Positions 11,349 to 22,176 of a DNA stretch of 64,000 nucleotides are shown in pieces. The stretch comes from Cryptomeria japonica (taxonomy: Eukaryota; Streptophyta; Pinopsida; Cupressales; Cupressaceae). The notes under the pieces were generated by a model, which had not been told where the DNA came from, did no database searches, and saw only the letters and a program-made list of their open reading frames with translations. The translations under genes were made by a program, and so were the position numbers. The stretch lies in contig NC_081407.1 in assembly GCF_030272615.1 (NCBI RefSeq), forward strand, positions 148,365,744 to 148,429,743, read 5' to 3'. Position 1 is the first letter of the stretch. Each line of letters opens with the position of its first letter.

Positions 11349-11752
11349 ACCCCCAATTTACACCGGTAAAAGACCTTAACCGGTATGCGTTACTTGTCAA
11401 TAGGCGGAAGACTGGAAACAATAAAAAGAAAATTAGGGTTTATGCCCTAATGATGGAGCATTAATTGCAGTAGGTGAGGAATATGTTTAAAAGGATTTTT
11501 CAAATCATTTCTCACTATCAGTTTTCGAAGTGAAGGAGGTTTTCGAGTGCAGAGTGATGAAAAAGCAATTTGTGGTGAGATTTTGAGAAATTGAGAAATC
11601 GCGAAGGAGATTCAAATTCAAATTGTAAACGGCCAAGTGAAGAACGTAAAGTGGTGATTCTGCAACCGACTGAGTGTGAAGTGAAGGAGAATCTGAAAGC
11701 CCTAAATTCACGTGTTTCAAAAGGTATTTCTCAAGTTTTTTAAGTTTCTATC
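11349..11752. other. Spacer between the two ORFs of element B
   Basis: This stretch of about 400 bases has no coding frame I can support. It lies where the pol region would be in an autonomous Copia element, so pol has been lost cleanly down to this spacer or was never present. Two ACCGGT words occur at its start. Confidence 0.55.
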
Positions 11753-14700
11753 ATGGCTTCCACATCTCATACCAGTTCTAGTGCATCTGTCAAGTCTGCA
11801 AGTATTATTCAACGCAAGTCTAAGTATAACACCCTATCACAAGTTCTGGCTGGTGTTATAGTAGAAGAAGGGATTTCTGATTACATAGATTGCAAGATTG
11901 AAGACCTAGGGTCTCTAGCTATCCACTCCCAGCTAGGTTTGTTCTATGGACAAGATAAAAAGATCAAACTGGATTATAGTATCTTGGAGAAGAAGAAGCT
12001 CTACAATGTTGTTTATTTCCTGGACGATTTCACAGATGATCACATTAGGATCATTCTAAGCAGAGTTCATGGTGACAAGATGTACCTAGAAAGAACGCAT
12101 GATATAACACCACAAGCAATTGATGCCATCACCGGTTTCTGCAATACAGGGGAAGTGCCAGCCCTAAGGATGGTAAGCAAAACTAAAATGTCCAAGCTCA
12201 CCGGTTCAGTGAGCGACTCACGAGGTATGACCGTCAATTCTATCAAGGACGATCTGGTGAAGTATGCATGTATGGTGATTGGATACCAGACATTCTCAGC
12301 CAATAGAATTAACTATGTATCTACTGCAGTGGTAAATGCCACTTACCGGATGATCAAGGAGGATGCATCATTTGACCTATGCACCGGCATGCAAAGGCAA
12401 CTCCTATTGAATCTGAAATCTATCAAACAGGATAATGTATTAAGGTTCAAGTTTGGACAACTACTGGTTGGGCTATTCTTTTACTTCCAAGGCTACTTTA
12501 TAGGAGTATGTGATGTCCAATGGTCTATTGACCAACCGGTAACCAAGCAAATCAAGGAAAGCATTCAAGTAGTTGGATCCAGTTACCCTAAAGTTCTGAA
12601 CAAGTACTTTGATGAGTTCAGACGCAAAATGAGTCATAGGGTAAGAATATTAGGGGATATTGTCAAGAAATATGAAGATGATATCTATTTCACCATTAAA
12701 GTGGATCAATGCATAATGGAGGTTGTTGAGCCCAGACAGGAGAAAGTGGAGCCTATGGGCTATGAGGTAATGAATGATATGCTGGAAGGATATGCCTCTA
12801 CCCTTATTGTCTCACTGCTTGATCCAAAGGCAAAAAGAATTGGCACCTACCTAGAAAGGATAACACCAGTTGAGGAACCCTCAACAAAGAAAGGAAAAGA
12901 ACCTTTAGTGAAGAAGGAAAAAATAGTGCCTTCAGCATCGACACCGACTACTACAACTAGTCTTGCAGTGACCAAGCGGTCACCGGCTAAGAAGAAACCT
13001 AAAGTGGCACCTGCTAAAGTGTTTGAGAGAAAGAGGAAGACAAGGAATACCTCTCCAGACTCAGAAGAAACTGTGTTGAGGAAAAACCAAAGAAAAACGT
13101 CAAGCAAAGAAAAAGACAAAAAAATGAACCGGCATCATCAGCACCGGTAAATATTGACATCTCCTCCTACAAACCTTTGACACATTGTCAAAGAACTATC
13201 AAAAACATTAGGAGAAAAGTATTGAATGATTTAATTGATTGTTTTGATGACTTTAATGATGATGAAAAGGAAGTGGTGGAAAAAGAAATAATTCAATATT
13301 TATGTATTAATGACCGGTTGCCTTCAGAAATTAGATCTGAGACACCAGATTCTTTGTATAAATCCTTAGACAACAAATGGCACATTGCCATAGAGCAAGA
13401 ACAGGAAATGAGAAAAAAAGTTTTTGCTGAACATTTTCCCGATGTATCAAATTCAGAACTATTCGAAGTGATGAACAAATACAAAGGCCTCTTCTTCATG
13501 AGAAGAAGAAGACTCCTGTTACTTGAAGGGAAGGGTAAAGAAGTGCTCAAGAATACACACACCCTTGCTCTAGAAGCTCTGAAAATGCATCGAGTGGCTG
13601 AAGCCAACCGGAAGGCTAAGCAAGAACCGGTAATAACAAAACTGGATGAAGCATTTGATGATGAAGGAAACCCGAGTGTTGAACCTATCGACACTATTGA
13701 TATCGATGCTCTTGATGGAGAAGAAGTTGCTCAGGTTACACCATCTAAGGCAACAGGACAAGAGCAACAAGCTAAACAGGTTGATAAGAAAGCTAAGGAC
13801 AGACAGGAAGTAGCAAAGGAATAGGCAGAGCAGAGGAAAAAGGATGAAGATGAGGAGAAGCGGAAAGAGGAGGAAAAGAGAAAAGAGGAAGAGGAGAAAA
13901 GAAAAGAAGATGAAGAGAAAAAGAAGAAAGAAGATGAAAGGAAAAAGAAAGAAGAGGAAGACAAGGAATAGGAGAAGAAGAAGGAAGCAGAGAGGAGGAA
14001 GAAGGAAGAGGAAGATAAGGAACATGAGAAGAAGAAGGAAATAGAGAGGAAGAAGAAGGAAGAGGAAGATAAGGAAGAAGAGAAGAGGAGAGAAGCAGAG
14101 AAAAATAAGAAGGAAGAGGAAGAGAAAGAAGAGGAGAAGTGGAAGGAATTAGAAAGGAAGAAGGCAGAGGAACACAAAGCAGAGAAGAAGAGGATAGAAG
14201 CTAAGAAGAAAAAGGATGAGGAAGACAAAGCAGAGGAGAAGAGGAGAGAAGCAAAGAAGAAAAAAGTAGAAGAGGATAAGGAAAGAGAAGCGGCAAAGAG
14301 AACCCAGATGGAGACTCTGAAGACAACCGGTAGTCAAGACAAACCGGCTAACCTCACTAGTCCTAACAACCTCAAGTTTGCAAGTGAAATGGAGCTGATG
14401 TAGAGCATCAAAGTTGCCCAAGAACATCTTGAAAACATACGGAGGAAGAAGGAGCGGGATGTAATTCAAGCGGTTGTGGACACTCTTACTGGTTTGATAC
14501 CCAGTACTAACCTTCCCAACACTAAATCATAACTGGCTAAACTTAAGCTCCTATGCACAGTAGTGGATGATTAGGTGCAGAGTCTAGAAGAGGCAACAGA
14601 GGCAAATGTCAAGAAAGAGCATCAAAAAGCTCTTAATATGGCTCTAGTAAAGAAGTTGAATGAGCTTCGGTCTGAACTGCAAAAAGAACAAAAGGATATA

Positions 14701-15171
14701 AGGGATGCTTTGAATGAGGGGAATCTTCTACTCAGCAAGATCTGCCAACCTCATTTGTTCTATGATGATGTGCTAGCTTAGAAGCAAAAGCTTCAAATAG
14801 ACTTGCAGTCCTACATGAGCACATTCAAGCTGCCTTATGATTCCTTTACAACTTAGGGGAAAATCGTTCACCGGTTTCACATCCAGTCAGCAAAAATGGA
14901 GCAAGAGATTAGCACCCGGTCTAGAGATTTGCAGGAGCTACAACTAGTTCTACTCCCATGATTGTGAATTCTTCAGAAGTTTTATCTAAACCTGGATGCC
15001 TTAACAGTGACAGAGGAGATGAGCACAATTGATGCCATGGAAGAACAGGTCTCCCAGATGCAGACAGAGAAAGAAGTAGCCACCTCCCTACTTGAGTCCT
15101 GGTCTTTATTGATGAAACAATTCTTGCAAGACTTTAAATCTGTTTTTGACAAGTATTATTCCTTATTGTGA
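11753..15171 (+). pseudogene. Element B second ORF (large accessory protein, about 1,140 codons)
   Basis: The ORF starts at ATG 11753 with a Ser/Thr-rich N-terminus. Residues about 20-330 look globular, including 'ITPQAIDAITGF' and 'VIGYQTFSANRINYVSTAVVN', which align with the element A ORF. A basic Pro/Lys/Thr-rich linker follows. The frame shifts at a run of seven A near 13120, and the next frame continues without further shift to TGA 15169-15171. This second part holds a helical segment homologous to A (about 13330-13560), an extreme Lys/Glu-rich helix (about 13830-14290) and a helical C-terminus. In-frame stops: TAG at 13822, 13969, 14401, 14572, 14779 and 14854; TAA at 14530; TGA at 14959 and 14965. 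I see no signal peptide, membrane span or enzyme motif, so a classical envelope role is not supported. The position matches the env-like ORF of Sireviruses. Confidence 0.72.
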
Positions 15172-15236
15172 TAAACTTTTATTATTTTAATATCAAATAA
15201 AAATAGGGTTGTTCAGCTATACTTTGTCATTGTTGG

Positions 15237-15487
15237 CAAAGGGGGAGAAGAATTCTATTTGGGAGAAGTATAGGGGAGAAGTATCTGGTAATCAAAATTT
15301 TGATATATGCTCTCAATATCTCAATGTTTATGCTCTATATGCAAAATTGTTATACATTGTATTGTCAAAGGGATAGTGTATATGCTTAGGGGGAGAAATT
15401 TTGCTAATGGCATGATTTTGTTGTAAAACACTTAGATGTCAAAATTTTATTTTCCTGAGTGTTGCCATCAATGCCAAAGGGGGAGAT
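15237..15487 (+). promoter_or_regulatory. Multiple polypurine tracts before the 3' LTR of element B
   Basis: Copies of the motif AAAGGGGGAGA or close variants occur at about 15238, 15261, 15271 and 15387, and the terminal one at 15476-15487 directly abuts the 3' LTR. Repeated purine tracts in this position are a known trait of Sirevirus-type Copia elements. Only the last one is expected to set the LTR boundary. Confidence 0.75.
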
Positions 15488-16573
15488 TGTTGGCATTTTT
15501 TATGTTTATGCTATGATTGTCATTGATGGACACACACTTGCATTGAGATCCCCTTTATATGTATGAGTTAGAGCACAACTGGTATTTGTTCCAACCGGTA
15601 TGTTGTATTATAGTCTTTAGACTATTGGTGTTTGCAGAATGTGTTTCCCGGTCTGAAGCGGCATGTTGACCCCAAGCAGTTTGTGGATCCCAAGCGGTAT
15701 GAGGAATTAAAGTGGCATAACACATTTTTACCAGTCTTCATTTTTGTCAAACCAGCAACCGACATTTAGCTTGAACTGGCATTTTGTGATGAGTTACCAT
15801 CCATCGATTGTTTGAGAGTGCCGACACTTTAACGGTGCTTTTTGTGTCGTATTACCAAGTATGTCCAAGTTCATTGAACCTAGGGAATTGGATTATAATC
15901 CTATTGGACCGACATGAAATCAGATTCCTTTATAAGGACATCATGTCTAGGGTTTTAGGTTGTTGATGTGGTTGTAGCGAAAGTTTATGTTGTTACTAGG
16001 GTTTAAGGTGGTTGAGGAGTTGGAGAGAATATGAATGTGTAGAAGACTGAAGTAATGTTGGAATGCATTAGGAATGAGCTATCAAGGATCTAATCAAGCA
16101 ATCTGTGCTATTAGCTAGATCAATTACTTGTTGATTACTCACATCTTTGACAAGTCTGTAGCCCTTAACCGGGTAGGCCCAAAAGCCTTTTGTAAATCCT
16201 CTAACAAGGTGGTTCGCATCTGTGGATCTAAAATCCTCTAGCAAGGTAGTCTGTAATCAGACTTATCTCCTAACAGAGATTGAGATTCCTAACAGGATCT
16301 GTTCTGGTAAAGAACATTGTAAGACCTTAACCGGTCTAGTTCCTATTCTGCAGATAGTTACTTGTGAGTTTCATCTCACCGTGGTTTTTCCCATTTGGGT
16401 TTCCATGTCAAATATCTTGTGTTATGGTGGTATTGCTTTTGTGGGTGAATGTCTTATTTGCATTTTGGTTTGCATGCATGTTAACCAGTTTGTATGTTAA
16501 ACTGTTTAAGTGTTTGAGTACAGTTTTTTTTGGTACACTAATTCACCGCCGCCCCACCTCTTAGTGTTCATCA
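15488..16573 (+). repeat. Element B, 3' LTR
   Basis: It is highly similar to 8951-9978. It carries about 130 bp (about 16098-16226) missing in the left copy. It lacks about 48 bp found near 9257 and about 24 bp found near 9887 in the left copy, each gap lying between short direct repeats. The foldable block is at 16378-16408 with one C-to-T change in its outer stem, and the TATA-like box is near 15929. Confidence 0.93.
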
Positions 16574-16578
16574 AGAAG
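16574..16578. repeat. Target site duplication of element B, right copy
   Basis: AGAAG corresponds to TGAAG at 8946-8950 with one substitution. The element A reading frame continues from the next base. Confidence 0.8.
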
Positions 16579-17114
16579 AGGTACAGAAAGCTATTGCTAT
16601 TGGCAAAGTAAAACTTATCAAATTTATTGCTGAGTTGTCCCCTCAACTCAAGCACATTCTTTATTTATTTCAGAAACTCTGTACATTTTCTTTATTCATT
16701 AAGGATATCAAAAATCAAATAGAAGTGATTGAGAAAGAGATCACCGATCTCTCAAATAAGTTGACCACTAAGCCAAACACTATTCAACATTTTTATACAA
16801 AGTTACAAAAGCTCATGGCTCAACAATTGGAACTCAGGAATGAAGAGCACAAGATAAGGATGGACATAATGACTCTTCAGACATTATTCATTCCTCATCT
16901 TTCATCTGTCCAAGAACATATCAACAAGGCTACCTCCCTATCCACTCAACAAGAGGGAAGCACCTTAGATGGACTAATTTCACTGTTAGCTAACATTATA
17001 GCTCAGAATTCACTCATGGACAGTGTCAAGGATGCCCTCTCCGTCGCTCTCATAGATGCAAAGACAAAGTATAAATCCATTTTTGACCAATTGCCTCCAC
17101 TAACTGGTAACTAA
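16579..17114 (+). pseudogene. Element A second ORF, C-terminal part after nested B
   Basis: The frame of about 178 codons continues the ORF interrupted at 8950: the last base of 8950 and the first two here complete a Glu codon, and the frame then runs open to TAA at 17112-17114. The protein is helical, with 'IKNQIEVIEKEITDL' and other Leu/Ile/Glu-rich segments, and ends near 'YKSIFDQLPPL'. The C-terminus of the element B ORF has a similar end (a Lys-Ser-Val/Ile-Phe-Asp motif). It lies just before the purine tracts and 3' LTR of element A. No enzymatic motif is seen. Confidence 0.75.
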
Positions 17115-17129
17115 GTTTTGATGTTTGTC

Positions 17130-17447
17130 AAAAAGGGGGAGTATAGCATCAAAGTATCAAAGGGGGAGTGTAGTATACAGGGGGAGTATGCCGAGCCTAG
17201 ATGCACAGCACCGACGAGTGATCACCGATCAGTGAACCAAGCAGTTAATATAGGATATTGATCACCGAGCATGCAAAATCAGAGTTATGTACAGTATATT
17301 GATAAGGGGAGTATATCTGAATATACTATTTTATTGACAAATGTATATATTGTCAGTTTAGTCAAATTTTGTAAGTATATAGATTTTTGAGTCATGACTT
17401 TAAAAGTAGTTTTGTCAAATATCTCAACTAATGTCAAAAGGGGAGAT
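17130..17447 (+). promoter_or_regulatory. Multiple polypurine tracts before the 3' LTR of element A
   Basis: Purine tracts of the type AAAGGGGGAG occur at about 17135, 17158, 17176 and 17305, with the terminal AAAAGGGGAGAT at 17436-17447 abutting the LTR. The arrangement matches element B and, in reverse orientation, C and D. Confidence 0.75.
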
Positions 17448-18582
17448 TGTTACTACTTATTAAGTTGCCATTAGTTTTAGATCCAAAGTCATTCGGTAAG
17501 TACAGAGTAGTCGGTTATAAAAGGAAGTAGTCACAGAGCCTAGTATACACCGAGTTGTCTATCGAGTAACATTCTATGTCTACCGAGCAGCAATAATGAT
17601 ACACCAAGTTGATATACACCAAGTGAAACGTTTTACCCGATTCATTGAACCTCGACACATGTGTGGAAACATGTTACAAGATCGAGGAACAAAGAACCGT
17701 TATCACATTGGAAATTGCACTTCTAGATTGTGTATGATTTTGAGGTCATCTATCCAATGAAATATTTTGTATGGTTATTCATTCAATAAATCATGTTTGT
17801 AAGATCGAAGCAATGAACCAGATCACGGACATAAGAGATTTATTTATACAGCATGGATTGGGATCAAATAAAAAAGAGAGAGGTGTATGAAGCAAGACAT
17901 GTGTGATACATAAAGAAGCACTGAGTATTGAGATTGTTAGAGACACAGAGGTCACCGAGAAGGATTTCAGAGAACAGTCAAAGAATAGAGTAAACAGAAG
18001 GGTTTATCGAGTTATTTTATGGGTTACCGAGGTATGCTATAAGTAAGGTAATCTCATTTTGAGCACATAGAATCTGCTATAACATTCTAGATGTAAAGTT
18101 GAAGATAATTGTAAAGATTTTATTGTAATATTTTGAGTTGTAAGAGAAACCTTTAACAGGGTGAAAGACTCTAACAAAGTCTATAAAGTGTAAAGCCTAT
18201 AACCAGGTGCAACATTTAGAATAAGTGTTGTAAAATCATTTAGCAAGGTAGATCTAACGATCTTGATACTCCTAACAGGGTAACTATCAGAAATAGCTAA
18301 ACATGTAGCTCTAACCGAGCAACCTTTATTATTGCAGTGGTGAACTTGTGGGTGCCATCCCCACCTCAGTTTTTCTCTCTAACCAAGAGTTTCTGCATAA
18401 CCAAAATATATGTGTTATGGAGTGAATCATGTATGATTGTTATTTATTTGTTTTAGCTTTATGTTATGTTACAGCAGTTTTTGGTTTATGCATAACAGTA
18501 AAGATATTATTGAAGAAAAGTTTTGAAGTACTGATTCACCCCTCCCCTCTCAGTACATTAGCTTTCCATATTGGGCCTAACA
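17448..18582 (+). repeat. Element A, 3' LTR
   Basis: This is the right LTR, TGTTACTAC...CCTAACA, nearly identical to 3628-4803 apart from an internal gap of about 41 bp and scattered transitions. It is followed by the target duplication AACAC (18583-18587). Confidence 0.93.
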
Positions 18583-18587
18583 AACAC
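18583..18587. repeat. Target site duplication of element A, right copy
   Basis: AACAC is identical to 3623-3627. Confidence 0.92.
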
Positions 18588-19430
18588 TTCTACACCCACA
18601 ACAATGGTGGTCTTGTAGTAGTGGGGTGATGTTGATAATCATAGGGAATAGGTGCATGAGCCAGAGTTGGAGGTGGAAGAGGATAACTATGTCATGGTGG
18701 ACCTCAAGTTTTCTCCTATTTAAAATTTAAGAGATCTTCAAGGGAGCTGCAACAACGCCAATATCAGCCCTATTATGCAGAAGAGTGAAGAGGAGTTGGA
18801 GGAAGACTCTTTTTGGGATGTCTTGGAGGGTTTTTGTTCTAGTTTGGATCCTAAGCCGACATCCTCCAATGATTAGCAAAGGTATATCTCAGAGGTGCCT
18901 GTTTTGTCACCAAATCAACAACAAAGGGTGGACATTCCTAATTTGCAAAACATTAAGGAAGTGGTCCATAAAAGGGAGGCCAATAATGATGGCCTAAATT
19001 TGATTCCTTCAAGGGGATGCCCTATTAAGAATCTAATCCAGAGCTACAAGTCGCCCCTAGTCATGCTTACCTATTAGCATGAAGTTGAGCATCAAGGAGA
19101 ACAAATTTTGTTCACCCATCCATCTTAGAAGGACAATGTTTAAAAATAGGTGGGATTCTTTGTTCTCAATCTTTGGGAGGCATTTTAAAAGCCTATTGGA
19201 TGTTTTCCATTTTTGTTTTCCTATCTCATCGACCACAAGCATGAGAGGCATCAAAAGCTAGTCAAGAAATGCAACTATTTTGATAAGCCAGTTAATGGCT
19301 TTGTTTAATTCATTCCATGAAAAGAAATGTACATAATTACGTAATGTTTCTTTTCCTCCCAAGAAGTACACAAGCATGGGCTATTCCTCTCTGGAGTGGA
19401 AAAAATTGATCATTTGTAGGTTGCAGACCC
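18588..19430 (+). pseudogene. Decayed retroelement ORF, 3' part (continues 2714-3622)
   Basis: With element A and one AACAC copy removed, the frame ending '...YEKN' before A continues here through Thr-Ser-Thr-Pro into an acidic region ('EEELEEDSFWDVLEGF') and on to about 19080. In-frame TAG/TAA codons fall where Gln is plausible. Further coding-like text ('HKHERHQKLVKKCNYFDKPVNGFV') runs to about 19320 with more stops. No conserved domain is recognised. It is the interrupted ORF of the retroelement that served as target for element A. Confidence 0.5.
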
Positions 19431-22171
19431 TTTTGACTCTATACCCAATGGATGCTCAAGGTCACTTATCTATATGCCAAGAAGGCTTTCCAACCCTCCC
19501 AAGTTCCCAAAAATGTTGAAATTTTTCATGTCACCCTAAGCCATGTAGATAGCCAATCTAAGATATTCACAAATGGCTTAATCCTCCCTATGGATTTACT
19601 CCCTAGGCTTAAAACCCTAAACCCCCTGAAGACATTTTTGTTTTAGTCTTTTGCCCCTATTCTAAATTGCAGTTGACCTATTTTACCAGTCAGATCACTT
19701 AATGCCATCAACTAGAGTGTCCCTTATTCATCCTAGAATTGGCCCCACCCTATCTTACCCGCTACCGTGTCTGGTGGGACTAGTGAATAAGTCAATTGTT
19801 ACATAGACTATTAGATCACAAGTTCGTAGTGGTCAGGGTTAACTATTGCGTGACATTGCAATGCTACGATGGACCATTAGATGTTACCCTCTAATGTTGG
19901 TCGCATCATCGAAGTGGTCAGGAACAATGCTATTTCAAGCTACGATCCTGCAATTAGTGGCTAAAGTTAAGTTGATGTTGGTCACATTTTCGTGAGGTTT
20001 GTGTAACCATTTTAAGCTAGCCTGGGATCCCACAAGATCCTACCACATGTCCAGTCCGGTTAGTGGGATCGACGACTATGTTCTCTTTTATCATTTAGGG
20101 ATCCTTCTAAGGGTTTCTAGGTGCATCTTAGCCATTCATCCATATGCAAAAGGAATATCCAGAAACCAAGGTTCAAATTTTGCGGATGAACATTAGTTTT
20201 CAAATGAGTGTCATGGTGGTTGCCAACCTATCAAGTCAAATTGAATGTAGGTCTCATCGATGCTCAAAATTTGATTTAATTATGTTCTAACCACCCCTAG
20301 TCAATGCAGAGTAATTTCTACTCTTTCCAACCTTTGCAGATGTTTCCAAGGACCATCGATGCCCATTTATGGTGCGCAAATGACTTTTTCGACCTGCTGG
20401 AAGACTTCAGATGCCATCTCCTGTCAAGGTTGCCTAATTTTTTTGTGGATTTTTGTCTCAATTGACTGTAGTAACACTCTAGGGATCTATTTAAGCATAC
20501 AACATCGGATCTTCCATCCGATTTGCGATCTCAGCCTCTCCATAACTAACCCTATTCGATTGGGGCTTCAAAACCCAATGTTTTATTTGAGTTATGTCTG
20601 AGCTATAAAGGCAAAATTGTAACATATTCTAAGGGTCTTCTCCCTTTTTCTCTTACGGAATTTTTTGGTCTATAACTATAATTGTCTTGCATTTATGTTA
20701 ATAAAATTATCTATTTTGTCTTATCTCTGCTATATATATGTTGTGTGTATTTCACCTTCTATCTGCAGTCCTTCTTTCTTTGTTTCCAGATTGCAGATTA
20801 TGTTAAATTTTCTTATGAGTTTTCTATGGACATCGTTCATTCCCTCGCAGCATTATATTAAGTTTTAACTTCTTTGTTTTCCTCAGAGATAGATAATAGA
20901 TTGAGATTTTTGTATATCCTTGGGTAGTTTTATTGATATCTTGTGCACTCACAGATAGGAAAGATCATTTCAATCTTAGTGTATCACCTTTTATTTCCCT
21001 TGCAACATTCTTTCTTCCCTTTTCCTCTACAAGTGGTAGAATAGGATTAGGAGTAAGTTTTACAAGTGTTGATTTGGTTCAACATTGCACCCTGATTGAA
21101 AAGGAAGTCACCCTTCTCCGAAGATTCAACCTCACATACGCAAGGTTCCATAGTTGGAGGTTGTTTCCATGTTTCGCAAGGTTGTTGGACACTAGTGTTC
21201 AACAAGGGTGCAAAACTTTGTGACAATGGTTCTCTCTTGGTTCTCTCAAGAAATGTCTCTTGTTCTCTTTGCTCTCAAAACTTTCTCTTTCTCTCTCCCA
21301 CTTGCTACAATAGTTTCTTATTTTCTACACTAATGCCAAGCTCTCACACTACTCTTTGCATCTCTACTAGTTTTTTCAAGACTTGCTAGTAATATCTTTC
21401 TGCCCCTCTCGTGTCTTTGATAATATTGGGGATTCATCACATCCCTTATCTATTAATTCATTTATCTTTTCTATTTAATCATTATATCTCTATAGATAGG
21501 GGGTTGTCTCTATTAAGTTGGGTTTATTTCTATCAAGTTATCTATTTACTGAAATTTATCCAAATCTATCCATTTGGCTGTGTGTGGAGGTGAAAACAAC
21601 AAAGCAGAGACTTGATTTAGGGAAACCCCTATACAACCCCAACATTTTTCCTCTTCTTCTTGTGTGTAGGTTTATTAGAAGCATTTGAGCACATGAGGGT
21701 TTTTTTATTCTTTATTTATTTCATTTATATTCATTCATGCTTATATTATTATTTGGTATTCAAATTGCCACATTTCTAACTTCTGGATTTTGTAGGTTAA
21801 TGACAACATAGAGTTGATTTTTCATGATTTTGAGTCTTTTCTATTTGCGGCCCATACAAGACTACGAGGCTTCATGTAGACATTTACACATCATGCTAGC
21901 ATTCTTAGCTGAGACACTCACATTTGAATTGAATACTCTCCATCATCTACTCTTTCCATTTTTTTATATTAGATATCTCCACTATTTTCACTACTTGGAG
22001 ATATCTGAATGTATGTTGTGAAATTGGCTCTCAAGGGAACGTAGTTCTTCCCTTTGCAAGGTGACTTTAGCACTATTATAGATCTTGAACTCAAATTCGA
22101 GACAATCCTAATGTCCCTCATTAGTTGCAACTTAACCTTCAGATGAAAAAGAAAAGAGTTCTTAAGAGGGT
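19431..22171. other. Stretch without recognisable gene
   Basis: Short frames here lack domain signals. A two-unit degenerate repeat of about 95 bp is visible at about 19810-19990, sharing 'gtggtcagg', 'gctacgat' and 'atgttggtc'. T-rich and C-rich segments near 20640-21600 look like LTR or untranslated sequence, but I could not find a partner copy or primer site. Confidence 0.4.
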
Positions 22172-22176
22172 AAGTT
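22172..22176. repeat. Candidate target site duplication of element C, left
   Basis: AAGTT here and GAGTC at 28715-28719 each differ by one transition from a common AAGTC. Rejoining the flanks through a single AAGTC gives an open frame (Val-Ser-Leu-Gln-Asp-Met), which supports this as a decayed duplication. Confidence 0.5.

Larger units (their letters stand above)
8951..16573 (+). mobile_element. Element B: pol-less LTR retrotransposon nested in A
   Basis: B is bounded by LTRs 8951-9978 and 15488-16573, both starting TGTTGG and ending TCA. It has a tRNA-iMet-type primer site at 9981 and a terminal polypurine tract at 15476-15487. Between them lie a gag-like ORF with up to four zinc-knuckle modules (10029-11348) and a second ORF of about 1,140 codons (11753-15171). 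No pol domain is seen. B sits inside the second ORF of element A and is therefore younger than A. Its LTRs share the foldable block, the C-tract and the 'TTGTCATTGATG' word with Copia elements C and D, which suggests mobilisation in trans by that lineage. Confidence 0.93.
3628..18582 (+). mobile_element. Element A: pol-less LTR retrotransposon carrying nested element B
   Basis: Element A is bounded by TG...CA LTRs (3628-4803 and 17448-18582) and a perfect AACAC target duplication. Inside are a tRNA-iMet-type primer site at 4806, a decayed gag-like ORF with one zinc knuckle, a long second ORF and several purine tracts before the 3' LTR. I see no protease, integrase, RT or RNase H motif anywhere in it. 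Its net length without the nested element B (8951-16573) and B's extra duplication copy is about 7.3 kb. A is therefore non-autonomous as it stands; the shared LTR signals suggest a Sirevirus-like Copia partner. It sits inside a decayed ORF whose frame it interrupts. Confidence 0.93.

Noticed and set aside
13570-14228. Minus-strand frames rich in Ser/Phe/Leu
   Set aside because: They are the antisense shadow of the Lys/Glu-rich helix of the element B ORF.
11753-15171. Reading the B accessory ORF as a retroviral-type envelope protein
   Set aside because: No signal peptide, transmembrane segment or cleavage region is visible; only its position resembles the env-like ORF of Sireviruses.
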